From Variovorax sp. MHTC-1 (GTDB lineage: Bacteria > Pseudomonadota > Gammaproteobacteria > Burkholderiales > Burkholderiaceae_C), in the NCBI RefSeq assembly GCF_003984645.1, contig NZ_RWKI01000003.1:248001-312000 (forward strand): DNA of 64,000 nt. Reading direction: 5' to 3'. A program made the position numbers and the translations under genes. The notes under the pieces are model-generated. The model was not told where the DNA came from. It saw only the letters and a list, made by a program, of their open reading frames with translations, and ran no database searches. Shown here piece after piece: positions 33,303 to 41,539 of this stretch (its first letter is position 1; the number at the start of each line of letters is the position of its first letter).

Positions 33303-33989
33303 ATGGAGATCAGTTCGGACCAGCCCGTCATCCCTGCCGGCACTGCGCGCATGAGCGCGGAGCGCCCCGGACTGTTCGCCGGCGCCGACGGCACGCTGCG
33401 CTGCCGCTGGTGCGAATCCACGCCGGCTTACCAGCACTACCACGACAAGGAATGGGGCTTCCCCGTCACGGACGATCGACGCCTGTTCGAGAAGCTGTGC
33501 CTCGAAGGATTCCAGGCCGGGCTGAGTTGGCTCACCATCCTCAACAAGCGCGAAGCCTTCCGGCGCGCCTTTGCCGACTTCGATGCCGAGCGCGTCGCGC
33601 GCTTCGGCCCCAAGGATGTGGAACGGCTGCTCGGCGATGCAGGCATCGTGCGGCATCGCGGCAAGATCGAGTCGACCATCAACAATGCGCAGCGCGTACT
33701 GGAGCTGCGTGAGGAATTCGGTTCGCTGGCGGCCTACGCGTGGGGCTTCGAACCTGACCTCGCATCGCGGCCGCCCCGCATCACGCATGCCGCCCTGCAG
33801 ACCATGAGCACTTCGCCCGAATCGGTGGCGATGTCGAAGGACCTGAAGAAGAGAGGCTGGAGCTTCGTCGGCCCGACGACGGTCTACGCCTTCATGCAGG
33901 CCATGGGCTTGGTCAACGACCATGTCGAGGATTGTCACGCGCGTGAACTCGCGCTGGCGGCACGCGCGAAGCTTCGCCTGCCGCGCTAG
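33303..33989 (+). CDS. tag: DNA-3-methyladenine glycosylase I
   Basis: 228 residues. Removes 3-methyladenine from DNA. Zinc-type N-terminus LRCRWCESTPAYQHYHDKEWGFPVTDDRRLFEKLCLEGFQAGLSWLTILNKREAFRRAF is the family hallmark, with catalytic Glu in EGFQAGLSW; the C-terminal FVGPTTVYAFMQAMGLVNDHVEDCHAR supplies the remaining zinc His and Cys. About 30 extra N-terminal residues precede the core; ATG 33351 (MSAERPG) is an alternative start giving the usual length. Confidence 0.94.
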   Translation: MEISSDQPVIPAGTARMSAERPGLFAGADGTLRCRWCESTPAYQHYHDKEWGFPVTDDRRLFEKLCLEGFQAGLSWLTILNKREAFRRAFADFDAERVARFGPKDVERLLGDAGIVRHRGKIESTINNAQRVLELREEFGSLAAYAWGFEPDLASRPPRITHAALQTMSTSPESVAMSKDLKKRGWSFVGPTTVYAFMQAMGLVNDHVEDCHARELALAARAKLRLPR

Positions 33990-34034
33990 GGCCTGTATTT
34001 GCGGGGATCGCGTTGCCCAGCCAAGGGGCTGGAT

Positions 34035-34070
34035 GCAAGGCGCCCGTGCGCCGCAAGGCTTGCGCCTTGC
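34035..34070. terminator. Stem-loop between convergent tag and spoVR genes
   Basis: GCAAGGCGC (34035-34043) pairs perfectly with GCGCCTTGC (34062-34070) across an 18-base loop that can itself fold. It sits mid-way between the two convergent stops (33989 and 34091). No long T run follows, so intrinsic termination is only possible. The surrounding 33990-34090 has other G+C palindromes and no gene. Confidence 0.4.
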
Positions 34071-34090
34071 AAGCGCGGGCAACGCCGCTA

Positions 34091-35608
34091 CTAGGTCGCC
34101 TGCGGCCCGGCCACCTTGCGGTGGTTCACTCGGCCCTGGCTGTCGACGCTCTCGAGATGCACGTCGAAGCCCCACAGGCGGGCGACGTGCTTGAGCACCT
34201 CCTGTGCATCGTCGTGCAACGGGCGGTCGTTGTGCTGGGTGTGGCGCAGCGTGAGCGCGCGGTCGCCGCGCAGGTTGACGCTCCAGACCTGGATGTTCGG
34301 CTCGCGGTGGTTGAGGTCGTACTGGCGCGACAGCGATTCGCGCAGCTGGCGGTAGCCGCTGTCGTCGTGAATGGCCGATACCTCGAGCTCGGGGTCGTCC
34401 TCCTTGTCGCGGATCGCGAAAAAGCGAAAGTCGCGCATCAGCTTGGGCGAGAGGAACTGGCCGACGAAACTCTCGTCCTTGAAATTGCGCATCGCGTAAT
34501 CCAGCGAAGTCAGCCACGGCGAGCCGGCCATGTCGGGGAACCAGCGCTTGTCTTCCTCGGTCGGGTTTTCGCAGATGCGCCGCAGGTCGGTGTACATCGC
34601 AAACCCCAGCGCATAGGGATTGATGCCGCTGTAGGCGCGGTGGCCGACCGGCGGCTGGAACACCACGTTGGTGTGCGACTGAAGCCACTCCATCATGAAA
34701 CCGTCGGCCAAAAGGCCTTCGTCGTAGAGCGTATTGAGCAAGGTGTAGTGCCAGAAGGTGGCCCAGCCCTCGTTCATGACCTGGGTCTGGCGCTGCGGAT
34801 AGAAGTACTGCCCAATTTTGCGCACGATACGCACCACTTCACGTTGCCAAGGGTCCAACAATGGTGCATTTTTCTCGATGAAGTAGAGCAGGTTCTCCTG
34901 CGGTTCGGACGGAAAGCGCTTGGAGGCCTCCTCGTCTTCTGCGCTGCGCCCGCTCTTGCGCGGGAGGGTACGCCAGAGGTCGTTGACCTGCTGCTGGAGA
35001 TGGTGCTCGCGCTCCTCGCGGCGTGCCTGTTCCTGGTTCAGCGACAGCTTCTGCGGGCGGCGGTAGCGGTCCACGCCATGGTTCATCAGCGCATGGCAGG
35101 AGTCGAGCAGGTCTTCGACGGCGGCCACGCCGTGGCGCTCTTCGCATTCGCTGATGTAGTTCCTCGCGTAGACCAGGTAGTCGATGATGGACGAGGCGTC
35201 CGTCCACATCTTGAAGAGGTAGTTGCCCTTGAAGAAGCTGTTGTGGCCGTAGGCGGCATGGGCGATCACCAGGGCCTGCATGGCCATGGTGTTCTCTTCC
35301 ATCAGGTAGGCGATACAGGGGTCGGAATTGATGACGATCTCGTAGGCCAGGCCCATGTGGCCGCGGCGGTAGTTCTTCTCGGTGGCGATGAACTGCTTGC
35401 CGTAGGACCAGTGGCGGTAGATGACCGGCATGCCCACCGAGGCGTAGGCATCCATCATCTGCTCGGCCGTGATGATCTCGAGCTGGTTGGCGTAGGTGTC
35501 GAGCTTGTAGCCGCGCGCCACGCGCGCGATCTCGCCGTGATAGCGCTCGATCAGTTCGAAGGTCCAGTCCGAGGGGCTGGGCAGGGGCTCTCGTTTCCTT
35601 GCGTTCAC
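34091..35608 (-). CDS. spoVR: SpoVR family protein
   Basis: 505 residues from GTG 35608, which overlaps the yeaH stop (GTGA). Conserved blocks: WTFELIERYHGEIARVARGYKLDTYANQLEIITAEQMMDAY, MPVIYRHWSYGKQF, NSDPCIAYLMEENTM, HAAYGHNSFFKGNYLF and NEGWATFWHYTLLN with His/Glu-rich motifs suggestive of a metal site. The name comes from Bacillus spore-cortex formation; outside Firmicutes it is not sporulation-related. It is the third gene of the prkA-yeaH-spoVR operon, which in enteric bacteria responds to starvation and stress. Confidence 0.93.
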   Translation of the reverse strand: MNARKREPLPSPSDWTFELIERYHGEIARVARGYKLDTYANQLEIITAEQMMDAYASVGMPVIYRHWSYGKQFIATEKNYRRGHMGLAYEIVINSDPCIAYLMEENTMAMQALVIAHAAYGHNSFFKGNYLFKMWTDASSIIDYLVYARNYISECEERHGVAAVEDLLDSCHALMNHGVDRYRRPQKLSLNQEQARREEREHHLQQQVNDLWRTLPRKSGRSAEDEEASKRFPSEPQENLLYFIEKNAPLLDPWQREVVRIVRKIGQYFYPQRQTQVMNEGWATFWHYTLLNTLYDEGLLADGFMMEWLQSHTNVVFQPPVGHRAYSGINPYALGFAMYTDLRRICENPTEEDKRWFPDMAGSPWLTSLDYAMRNFKDESFVGQFLSPKLMRDFRFFAIRDKEDDPELEVSAIHDDSGYRQLRESLSRQYDLNHREPNIQVWSVNLRGDRALTLRHTQHNDRPLHDDAQEVLKHVARLWGFDVHLESVDSQGRVNHRKVAGPQAT

Positions 35609-36897
35609 GCCGGCACACCCTCTTTCTTGAACAGGTCGCGGAACACCGGGTAGATGTCCTGCGCGTCGGCGACCTTGCGCATCGCGAAATTCTTGTGGGA
35701 GCCGACCAGCTGGCTGTATTCCTCCCACATGTTCTGCTCGGCATCTGCGACCTGCACGTAGGCGTAGTAGCGCACCAGCGGCAGCAGATGGTCGGTCAGC
35801 AGCTCGCGGCAGCGGCCGCTGTCCTGGTGCCAATTGTCGCCGTCGCTGGCCTGCGCCCCGTAGATGTTCCATTCGCTGCTCGGAAAACGCGCACGGATGA
35901 TCTCGTGCATCAACGTCAGCGCGCTGGAAACCACGGTACCGCCGGTCTCGGTGGCATGGAAGAACTCCTCTTCGCTCACCTCGCTGGCCTGGGTGTGGTG
36001 GCGGATGAAGACCAGTTCGATCTTCTCGTAATGCCGGGTCAGGAACAGGTACAGCAGCATGAAGAAGCGCTTGGACATGTCCTTGCGCGCCTCGTCCATC
36101 GATCCCGACACGTCCATCAAACAGAACATCACCGCCTTGGCCGAGGGCACCGGCACCCTGACGCGGTTGCGGTAGCGCAGGTCGATCGGATCCAGGTAGG
36201 GTATGTGCTTGGCCTTGGCGCGAAGCTCCTCGAGCTGGGCCTCGGTTTCGCGGATCTCGCGCTGCACCAGCGCATCCGCCACGCGCGGGCTGCGCTTGAG
36301 ATGCAGCAGGTGCGCCTCGAGTTCGCGGAGCTCGCGCCGCGGGGCGCCGCCGAGCGCGATGCGCCGCGCCAGCGCGCCGCGCATGGAGCGCACGACGTGC
36401 AGGTTGGTGGGCATGCCGTCGCTGGTGAAGCCGGCGCGGTGGCTCTTCCATTCCGGCACCTCGGCCAGTTGGGTACGGATCAGGTGGGGCAGGGCGAGGT
36501 CTTCGAAGAAGACCCGCATGAACTCTTCCTTGGTGAGGCGGAAGACGAAGTCGTCTTCGCCGCCTTCGCCATCGCCGGCCTGCGAGCCGCTGCCCGCGCC
36601 GCCGCCGCCCTGCTGCGGCCGCTCGATGCGGTCGCCCTTGACGTACTCGCGATTGCCCGGATGTACGTACTCGCGGTCGCCGCCCTGGCCATGGCCGAAC
36701 ACCGGTTCGGAGACATCGCGCTTGGGCAAGGTGATGTCCTCGCCCTGCTCGAGATCGCGAATGCTGCGGCCGCTGACGGCGCGCCGCACGGCTTCGCCGA
36801 TTTGCTCGCGATAGCGCCGCAGGAAACGCTCGCGGTTGCCGATGGACTTGTTCTTCCCCGACAGACGGCGGTCGATGATCTGCTGCAGCATGGCCAC
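35605..36897 (-). CDS. yeaH: YeaH/YhbH (DUF444) family protein
   Basis: About 430 residues. Blocks: LQQIIDRRLSGKNKSIGNRERFLRRYREQI, DISEP-like RDVSEPVFGHG, IERPQQGGGGAGSGSQAGDGEGGEDDFVF (Gly-rich linker), then a von Willebrand A-like domain with MIDAS DVSGS in VMFCLMDVSGSMDEARKDMSKRFF and the conserved HHTQASEVSEEEFFHATETGGT. GTG 36897 is placed best behind a GGAG (8 bases); ATG 36891 (MLQQII) is the alternative. It is separated from prkA by a 266-bp palindromic element and overlaps spoVR. Confidence 0.92.
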   Translation of the reverse strand: MAMLQQIIDRRLSGKNKSIGNRERFLRRYREQIGEAVRRAVSGRSIRDLEQGEDITLPKRDVSEPVFGHGQGGDREYVHPGNREYVKGDRIERPQQGGGGAGSGSQAGDGEGGEDDFVFRLTKEEFMRVFFEDLALPHLIRTQLAEVPEWKSHRAGFTSDGMPTNLHVVRSMRGALARRIALGGAPRRELRELEAHLLHLKRSPRVADALVQREIRETEAQLEELRAKAKHIPYLDPIDLRYRNRVRVPVPSAKAVMFCLMDVSGSMDEARKDMSKRFFMLLYLFLTRHYEKIELVFIRHHTQASEVSEEEFFHATETGGTVVSSALTLMHEIIRARFPSSEWNIYGAQASDGDNWHQDSGRCRELLTDHLLPLVRYYAYVQVADAEQNMWEEYSQLVGSHKNFAMRKVADAQDIYPVFRDLFKKEGVPA

Positions 36898-36913
36898 GGC
36901 AGGAACTCCTTCA

Positions 36914-37179
36914 GGGCCTGTTAACACATGAATCACCCCCGCGCCGGGGCGGCAAGGGGTGCAGGGCTAGGCGCGGGCCGCAGCCCATGCCGGCCGCCTG
37001 GGCAAGGACCGCAACGACGCCATGCGCCCCTTGCCGCCCCGGCCCTTCGGGTGGGGCCCCAGAGAGGGCCCACTCGTCGTTGCCAATGCTCACTGGGTGT
37101 GCAACCCAGTTCCGCTTGGCGCCTAGATTGGGCCCTCTCTGGGGCCCCACGCGTGGGTGATTCATGTGATAACAGGCCC
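36914..37179. repeat. 266-bp nested inverted-repeat element between prkA and yeaH
   Basis: Outer arms 36914-36938 and 37155-37179 are complementary at 24 of 25 positions (GGGCCTGTTA...). Inside are three further perfect pairs: 36943-36959 with 37027-37043 (17 bp), 37051-37072 with 37129-37150 (22 bp), and 37092-37098 with 37104-37110 (7 bp, 5-base loop). No protein-coding frame in it is credible. It occupies almost all the gap between two co-directional operon genes and looks like a MITE-like or composite palindromic insertion. Confidence 0.8.
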
Positions 37180-37186
37180 CCGCTCA

Positions 37187-39109
37187 TCATGAGCTCTTGC
37201 GAACGCGCAGATACCACTCGCACAACAGGCGGACCTGCTTGGCGGTGTAGCCCTTCTGCACCATGCGATTGACGAAATCCTCGTGCTTCTTCAGCTCGTC
37301 GGCGCTGCTCTTGGCATTGAAGCTGATGACGGGCAGAAGCTCCTCGGTGTTGGAGAACATCTTCTTCTCGATCACCGTGCGCAGCTTCTCGTAGCTGGTC
37401 CACAAGGGGTTCTTGCCCGCGTTGCCGGCGCGCGCGCGCAGCACGAAGTTGACGATCTCGTTGCGGAAGTCCTTGGGATTGCTGATGCCCGCGGGCTTTT
37501 CGATCTTCTCGAGCTCGGCATTGAGCGAGCCGCGGTCGAAGACTTCGCCGGTGTCCTGGTCGCGGTACTCCTGGTCCTGGATCCAGTAGTCGGCGTAGGT
37601 GACGTAGCGGTCGAAGATGTTCTGGCCGTACTCTGAGTAGCTCTCGAGATAGGCGGTCTGGATCTCCTTGCCGATGAACTCCGCATAGCGCGGCGCCATC
37701 AGCTCCTTGATGTAGGAAAGGTACTTCTGCTCGGTCTCGGGCGCGAACTGCTCGCGCTCGATCTGCTGCTCGAGCACGTACATGAGGTGCACCGGATTGG
37801 CGGCGACCTCGCTGCTGTCGAAGTTGAAGACCTTGGAGATGATCTTGAAAGCGAAGCGTGTCGACACGCCGCTCATGCCCTCGTCGACGCCAGCGTAGTC
37901 GCGGTACTCCTGGATCGACTTGGCCTTCGGGTCGGTGTCCTTGAGGTTGTCGCCGTCGTAGACCTGCATCTTGCTGAAGATGCTCGAGTTCTCCGGCTCC
38001 TTGAGCCGCGTCAGCACCGAGAACTGGGCCATCATGCGCATCGTTCCGGGAGCGCAGGGCGCCAGCGAGAGCGAGGAGTTGCGCACCAGCTTCTCGTAGA
38101 TCTTGATCTCTTCGGAGACGCGCAGGCAGTACGGCACCTTGACGATGTAGATGCGGTCGAGGAAAGCCTCGTTGTTCTTGTTGTTGCGGAAGGCCTTCCA
38201 TTCGCTTTCGTTGCTGTGGGCCAGCACGATGCCGTCGAACGGAATGGCGCCGAAGCCTTCGGTGCCCTTGAAGTTGCCTTCCTGCGTGGCGGTCAGCAGC
38301 GGATGCAGCACCTTGATGGGTGCCTTGAACATCTCGACGAATTCCAGCAGGCCCTGGTTGGCCAGGCACAGGCCGCCGGAGTAGGCGTAGGCGTCGGGGT
38401 CATCCTGCGCAAAGGTCTCGAGCTTGCGGATGTCGATCTTGCCGACCAGCGAGGAGATGTCCTGGTTGTTCTCGTCGCCCGGCTCGGTCTTGGCCACGGC
38501 GATCTGCCGCAGCACCGATGGGTAACGCTTGACGATCTGGAACTGACGGATGTCGCCGCCGTACTCCTCGAGCCGCTTCACGGCCCAGGGCGACAGGATG
38601 CGCTGGAGGTAGCGGCGCGGAATGCCGTACTCCTTCTCGAGGATCTCGCCGTCTTCCGCGGCGTCGAAGAGACCGAGCGGCGACTCGTTGACCGGCGATC
38701 CCTTGATCGAATAGAAGGGCACCTGCTCCATCAGTTGCTTCAAGCGCTCCGCGATCGAGCTCTTGCCCCCGCCGACGGGGCCGAGCAGGTAGAGGATCTG
38801 TTTCTTCTCTTCCAGGCCCTGTGCGGCGTGCCGGAAGTACGAAACCACCTGCTCGATTGCATCTTCCATGCCATAGAACTCCCTGAACGCAGGGTAGATC
38901 TTGATGACCTTGTTGGCGAAGATGCGTGACAGACGCGGGTCGTTGCGCGTGTCGACGAGTTCGGGTTCCCCGATCGCCTGCAGCATGCGCTCGGCGGCCG
39001 TGGCGTAAGCCCCGGGCTCGCGCTTGCAGATCTCCAGATATTCCTGCAGGGACAGGACCTCTTCGCGGGTCCGCTCGTAGCGGGCGGCGAAGTTACTGAC
39101 GACATCCAT
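37187..39109 (-). CDS. prkA: PrkA family serine protein kinase (YeaG-like)
   Basis: 640 residues from ATG 39109, with GGAGG 7 bases upstream. N-terminal AAA+-like PrkA domain with Walker A GPVGGGKSSIAERLK (residues ~109-123), KGSPVNESPLGLF and LLTATQEGNFKGTEGFGAIPFDGIVLAHSNESEWKAFRNNKNNEAFLDR; the C-terminal kinase-like region includes GISNPKDFRNEIVNFVLRAR. Size matches E. coli YeaG. It heads the prkA-yeaH-spoVR operon, thought to act in starvation and stress adaptation. A sigma54-like promoter is found ~66 bases upstream. Confidence 0.94.
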   Translation of the reverse strand: MDVVSNFAARYERTREEVLSLQEYLEICKREPGAYATAAERMLQAIGEPELVDTRNDPRLSRIFANKVIKIYPAFREFYGMEDAIEQVVSYFRHAAQGLEEKKQILYLLGPVGGGKSSIAERLKQLMEQVPFYSIKGSPVNESPLGLFDAAEDGEILEKEYGIPRRYLQRILSPWAVKRLEEYGGDIRQFQIVKRYPSVLRQIAVAKTEPGDENNQDISSLVGKIDIRKLETFAQDDPDAYAYSGGLCLANQGLLEFVEMFKAPIKVLHPLLTATQEGNFKGTEGFGAIPFDGIVLAHSNESEWKAFRNNKNNEAFLDRIYIVKVPYCLRVSEEIKIYEKLVRNSSLSLAPCAPGTMRMMAQFSVLTRLKEPENSSIFSKMQVYDGDNLKDTDPKAKSIQEYRDYAGVDEGMSGVSTRFAFKIISKVFNFDSSEVAANPVHLMYVLEQQIEREQFAPETEQKYLSYIKELMAPRYAEFIGKEIQTAYLESYSEYGQNIFDRYVTYADYWIQDQEYRDQDTGEVFDRGSLNAELEKIEKPAGISNPKDFRNEIVNFVLRARAGNAGKNPLWTSYEKLRTVIEKKMFSNTEELLPVISFNAKSSADELKKHEDFVNRMVQKGYTAKQVRLLCEWYLRVRKSS

Positions 39110-39529
39110 AGACACCTCCATCGAGTCAGCGGGGCGCTGCCCGGAGTTTCCGTGCTGCACACGTTGCATCGTTCGCAGGAATGGTGCCAGGTATGGTGTG
39201 CACGCTTCGGATTCACTCCTCAAGCAGGAACTTGGTCAAAGCATAGAACAAAGAGCGCGTCGAGCAAATTGCTTTTCAAATAAGAATTGGCGCGTTGTTT
39301 AAAAGTTCCAACGCGGAACCGGAAGCAATAGTCAGAACGATCGAAAAATGTGTGACGCACGAAGTCGGCCGGCGCAGGCTCTTCGTCCATCGTGCACGCA
39401 CGTTCTTTCTCATGCCTTGAAACACAGTCGGGACACAACGTCCTACCTTTGGTTATAGGCTACGCGCGACACGAACGCATCAGTAGTAGGCCGGTTGCTC
39501 GAACGGCCGCGAGGAAAAACTGCCAGCCG
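39110..39529. other. 420-base intergenic region, promoter side of prkA
   Basis: Between the prkA start and the Bug-protein stop. It is visibly more A+T-rich than its surroundings near 39235-39320 and 39340-39350. It holds a sigma54-like site at 39175-39189 and a weak sigma70-like pair (TTGCTC at 39267-39262, TATGCT at 39245-39240, 16-base spacing) on the minus strand. A 72-codon minus-strand frame (39220-39438) lacks family features and a plausible start context, so no gene is called. Confidence 0.6.
39175..39189 (-). promoter_or_regulatory. Sigma54-like promoter for prkA operon
   Basis: Read leftward: TGGCAC, five bases CATTC, then CTGC. This keeps the GG of the -24 and GC of the -12 elements and differs from TGGCAC-N5-TTGC at one base. 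Transcription would begin near 39163, about 54 bases before the prkA ATG. E. coli yeaGH is known to use sigma54 under nitrogen starvation, which supports the call. Confidence 0.5.
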
Positions 39530-40516
39530 CTACTCGACCTTGCCGATCTTCCGGACGGCCTCGGTCATCATGGCGGCATCGGCACTCCAGTACGACTGGA
39601 ACTCGGGCGCGTCGAGGTAGGCGATGGGACTGCCCGCCTTCTCGATGACCTGCACCACTGCCGGGTCTGTTGCCGCCTTCGCCGACGCCGCGCGCAGCCG
39701 CCTCACGATCTCGTCCGGCGTCGCGGCGGGAACGAAAAGCCCCGACCACTGCGCGAACTTCACCTTGAACCCCGACTGCTCGAGGCTCGGTACCTCGGGC
39801 AGCGCAACCAGCGGGCGCTCGCCCCAGTGCGCGAGCGCGCGCAGCTTGCCGGCCTTGATCTGCTGGACCACGGTCGACGGCCCGCTCGCGAGCGCATCGA
39901 CCTGCCCCGCGAGCAGCGCGACCACCGCCGGCCCCGCGCCGGTGTAGGGGATGTGGGTCATGCGGAAACCGGCGGCGCTCTTCAGCATCTCCATCGGCAC
40001 ATGCATCGTGCCGTAGTTGCCGGAGCTGCCGTAGTTGTAAGCGCCGGGCTTGGTGCGCGCGTCGGCGATGAACTCCGCCAGCGTTTTCCACGGCGCGTCC
40101 GCGCGCACGACCAGGACCGTGGGATCGGCGGTGAAGCGCGCGATCGGCTTGAACTGGTTCATCTGGTAGGCGGGCTTGCGCTCGAGAATGGCGTCGGCCT
40201 CCGGCAGGATGGAGATCGAGGACAGGCTCAGCAGCACGGTGTAGCCGTCGGCCGGTGCGCGGGCCGCGAAGCCGATGCCTACCGCGCCGCCCGCGCCGGC
40301 CTTGTTCTCGACGATCACGGATTGTTTCAGCTCGCGCGACAAGGCCTCGGCCACGGGCCGTGCGACCGTGTCTGCAACGCCGCCCGGCGGGAACGGAACG
40401 ACCATCGTGATCGGCTTGTCTGGCCAGCCCGTTTGCGCGACCGCCGCCGTGACCGTGGCGCAGCAGGCGGCCGCGAGGAATACGGCGCGCAGCAGCGCGT
40501 GCGGATATACATGCAT
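39530..40516 (-). CDS. Bug-family tripartite tricarboxylate transporter substrate-binding protein
   Basis: 328 residues from ATG 40516. Signal peptide MHVYPHALLRAVFLAAACCATVTAAVAQ (1-28). The mature protein shows Bug hallmarks: WPDKPITMVVPFPPGGVADTVARPVAEAL, VIVENKAGAGGAVGIGFAARAPADGYTVLL, and the later HIPYTGAGPAVVALLAGQVDALASGPSTV. Periplasmic Venus-flytrap binder, usually for carboxylates. No TctA/TctB permease genes adjoin, the typical orphan state in Burkholderiales. It follows the FAH-family gene by 32 bases, so its ligand probably feeds that hydrolase. Confidence 0.9.
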   Translation of the reverse strand: MHVYPHALLRAVFLAAACCATVTAAVAQTGWPDKPITMVVPFPPGGVADTVARPVAEALSRELKQSVIVENKAGAGGAVGIGFAARAPADGYTVLLSLSSISILPEADAILERKPAYQMNQFKPIARFTADPTVLVVRADAPWKTLAEFIADARTKPGAYNYGSSGNYGTMHVPMEMLKSAAGFRMTHIPYTGAGPAVVALLAGQVDALASGPSTVVQQIKAGKLRALAHWGERPLVALPEVPSLEQSGFKVKFAQWSGLFVPAATPDEIVRRLRAASAKAATDPAVVQVIEKAGSPIAYLDAPEFQSYWSADAAMMTEAVRKIGKVE

Positions 40517-40548
40517 GAGCTTGTCTCCATTTGTCTTGGAATGCGCTT

Positions 40549-41418
40549 TCAGACGAAGCGGTTTTCCAGCGTGCCGAGGCCGTCGATCTCGATGCGGACC
40601 GTGTCGCCCGCCTTCAGGTACTGCGGCGGCGACATGCCCATGCCGACGCCGGCCGGCGTGCCGGTGGCGATCACATCGCCGGGATACAGGGTGATGCCGC
40701 GCGAACAAGCCTCGATCAGCGACGGAATGTCGAAGATGAAGTCGGCTGTCTGCGCGTCCTGGCGCAGCTCGCCGTTGACCCAGCAGCGCACGCGCGTCTG
40801 CGTGCCGTCGAGCGCGTCGGCGCTCACAATCCAGGGGCCCATCGGACAGAAGGTGTCGAAGGACTTGCCTAGATCCCATTGCTGGTGGCGCATCTGCACG
40901 TCGCGCGCGGTGACATCGTTGACGATGGTGTAACCGAACACGTGCGACAAGGCCTCGCCGCGCGCGATGTTGCGGCCGCCCTTGCCGATGACCACGGCGA
41001 GCTCGGCCTCGTAGTCGATCTGCGCCGAAACCGACTCGCCCGGCAGCCGGACCTCGTCCTCTGGCCCGATCACGCATTCCGGCACCTTGGTGAACACGAT
41101 CGGCCAGGCATCGGCTTTGGCCGTGTTGTTCCTGAAGACCGAGGCCGACAGTTCCTTGGCATGCGCGTGGTAGTTGCGGCCGACGCAGAAGATGTTGCGG
41201 CGCGGCAGGGGCAGGGGAGCCTCGAGCCTCACTTCACTGAGGGCAAGCGCCGCACCTGTGGGGGGCAGGGCTGCACCGGAAGCCCGATCTTCGATCAGGG
41301 ACAGTGCGCCGCGCTGCACCTGGGCATCGCCGAGTTGGAGCGGACTGACGGTCGCGCCGTCTTCCGAGACCAGGCCGACCTGGCGTCGGCCTTGATATTG
41401 GTAGGTCGCTATGCGCAA
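40549..41418 (-). CDS. Fumarylacetoacetate hydrolase (FAH) family protein
   Basis: 289 residues from TTG 41418, giving MRIATYQYQGRRQVGLV with AAGGAG 6 bases upstream; longer frames run into the promoter. FAH core: IFCVGRNYHAHAKELSA, PIVFTKVPECVIGPEDEV, IDYEAELAVVIGKGGRNI (metal-binding Glu pair), GYTIVNDVTARDVQMRHQQWDLGKSFDTFCPMGPWIV and ITLYPGDVIATGTPAGVGMGMSPPQYLKAGDTV. The family covers C-C bond hydrolases, decarboxylases and hydratases of keto acids from aromatic breakdown. It heads a two-gene operon with a Bug protein, divergent from a GntR gene. Confidence 0.88.
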   Translation of the reverse strand: MRIATYQYQGRRQVGLVSEDGATVSPLQLGDAQVQRGALSLIEDRASGAALPPTGAALALSEVRLEAPLPLPRRNIFCVGRNYHAHAKELSASVFRNNTAKADAWPIVFTKVPECVIGPEDEVRLPGESVSAQIDYEAELAVVIGKGGRNIARGEALSHVFGYTIVNDVTARDVQMRHQQWDLGKSFDTFCPMGPWIVSADALDGTQTRVRCWVNGELRQDAQTADFIFDIPSLIEACSRGITLYPGDVIATGTPAGVGMGMSPPQYLKAGDTVRIEIDGLGTLENRFV

Positions 41419-41436
41419 AATGATCTCCTTGTTGAG

Positions 41437-41462
41437 ACCAAATGCTACCAATCGAGTACCAA
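41437..41462. promoter_or_regulatory. Triple ACCAA direct repeat, candidate GntR operator
   Basis: ACCAA occurs at 41437-41441, 41447-41451 and 41458-41462, spaced 10 and 11 bases, i.e. on one face of the helix. It lies 19 bases upstream of the FAH-family start codon, in the gap shared with the divergent GntR gene. Confidence 0.45.
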
Positions 41463-41539
41463 ACGCACAATAGAGCCCCCGCGTCGCGGTTGATACGATC
41501 GGTGCGCTTCTTCCATTCCATCTACCCATCCTCGCGACC

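Noticed and set aside
34091..35608. Sporulation function for the SpoVR gene
   Set aside because: The organism type and prkA-yeaH context indicate a stress operon; the name is historical.
39220..39438. 72-codon minus-strand frame upstream of prkA
   Set aside because: No recognisable family, no good ribosome site, and it overlaps the presumed promoter region.
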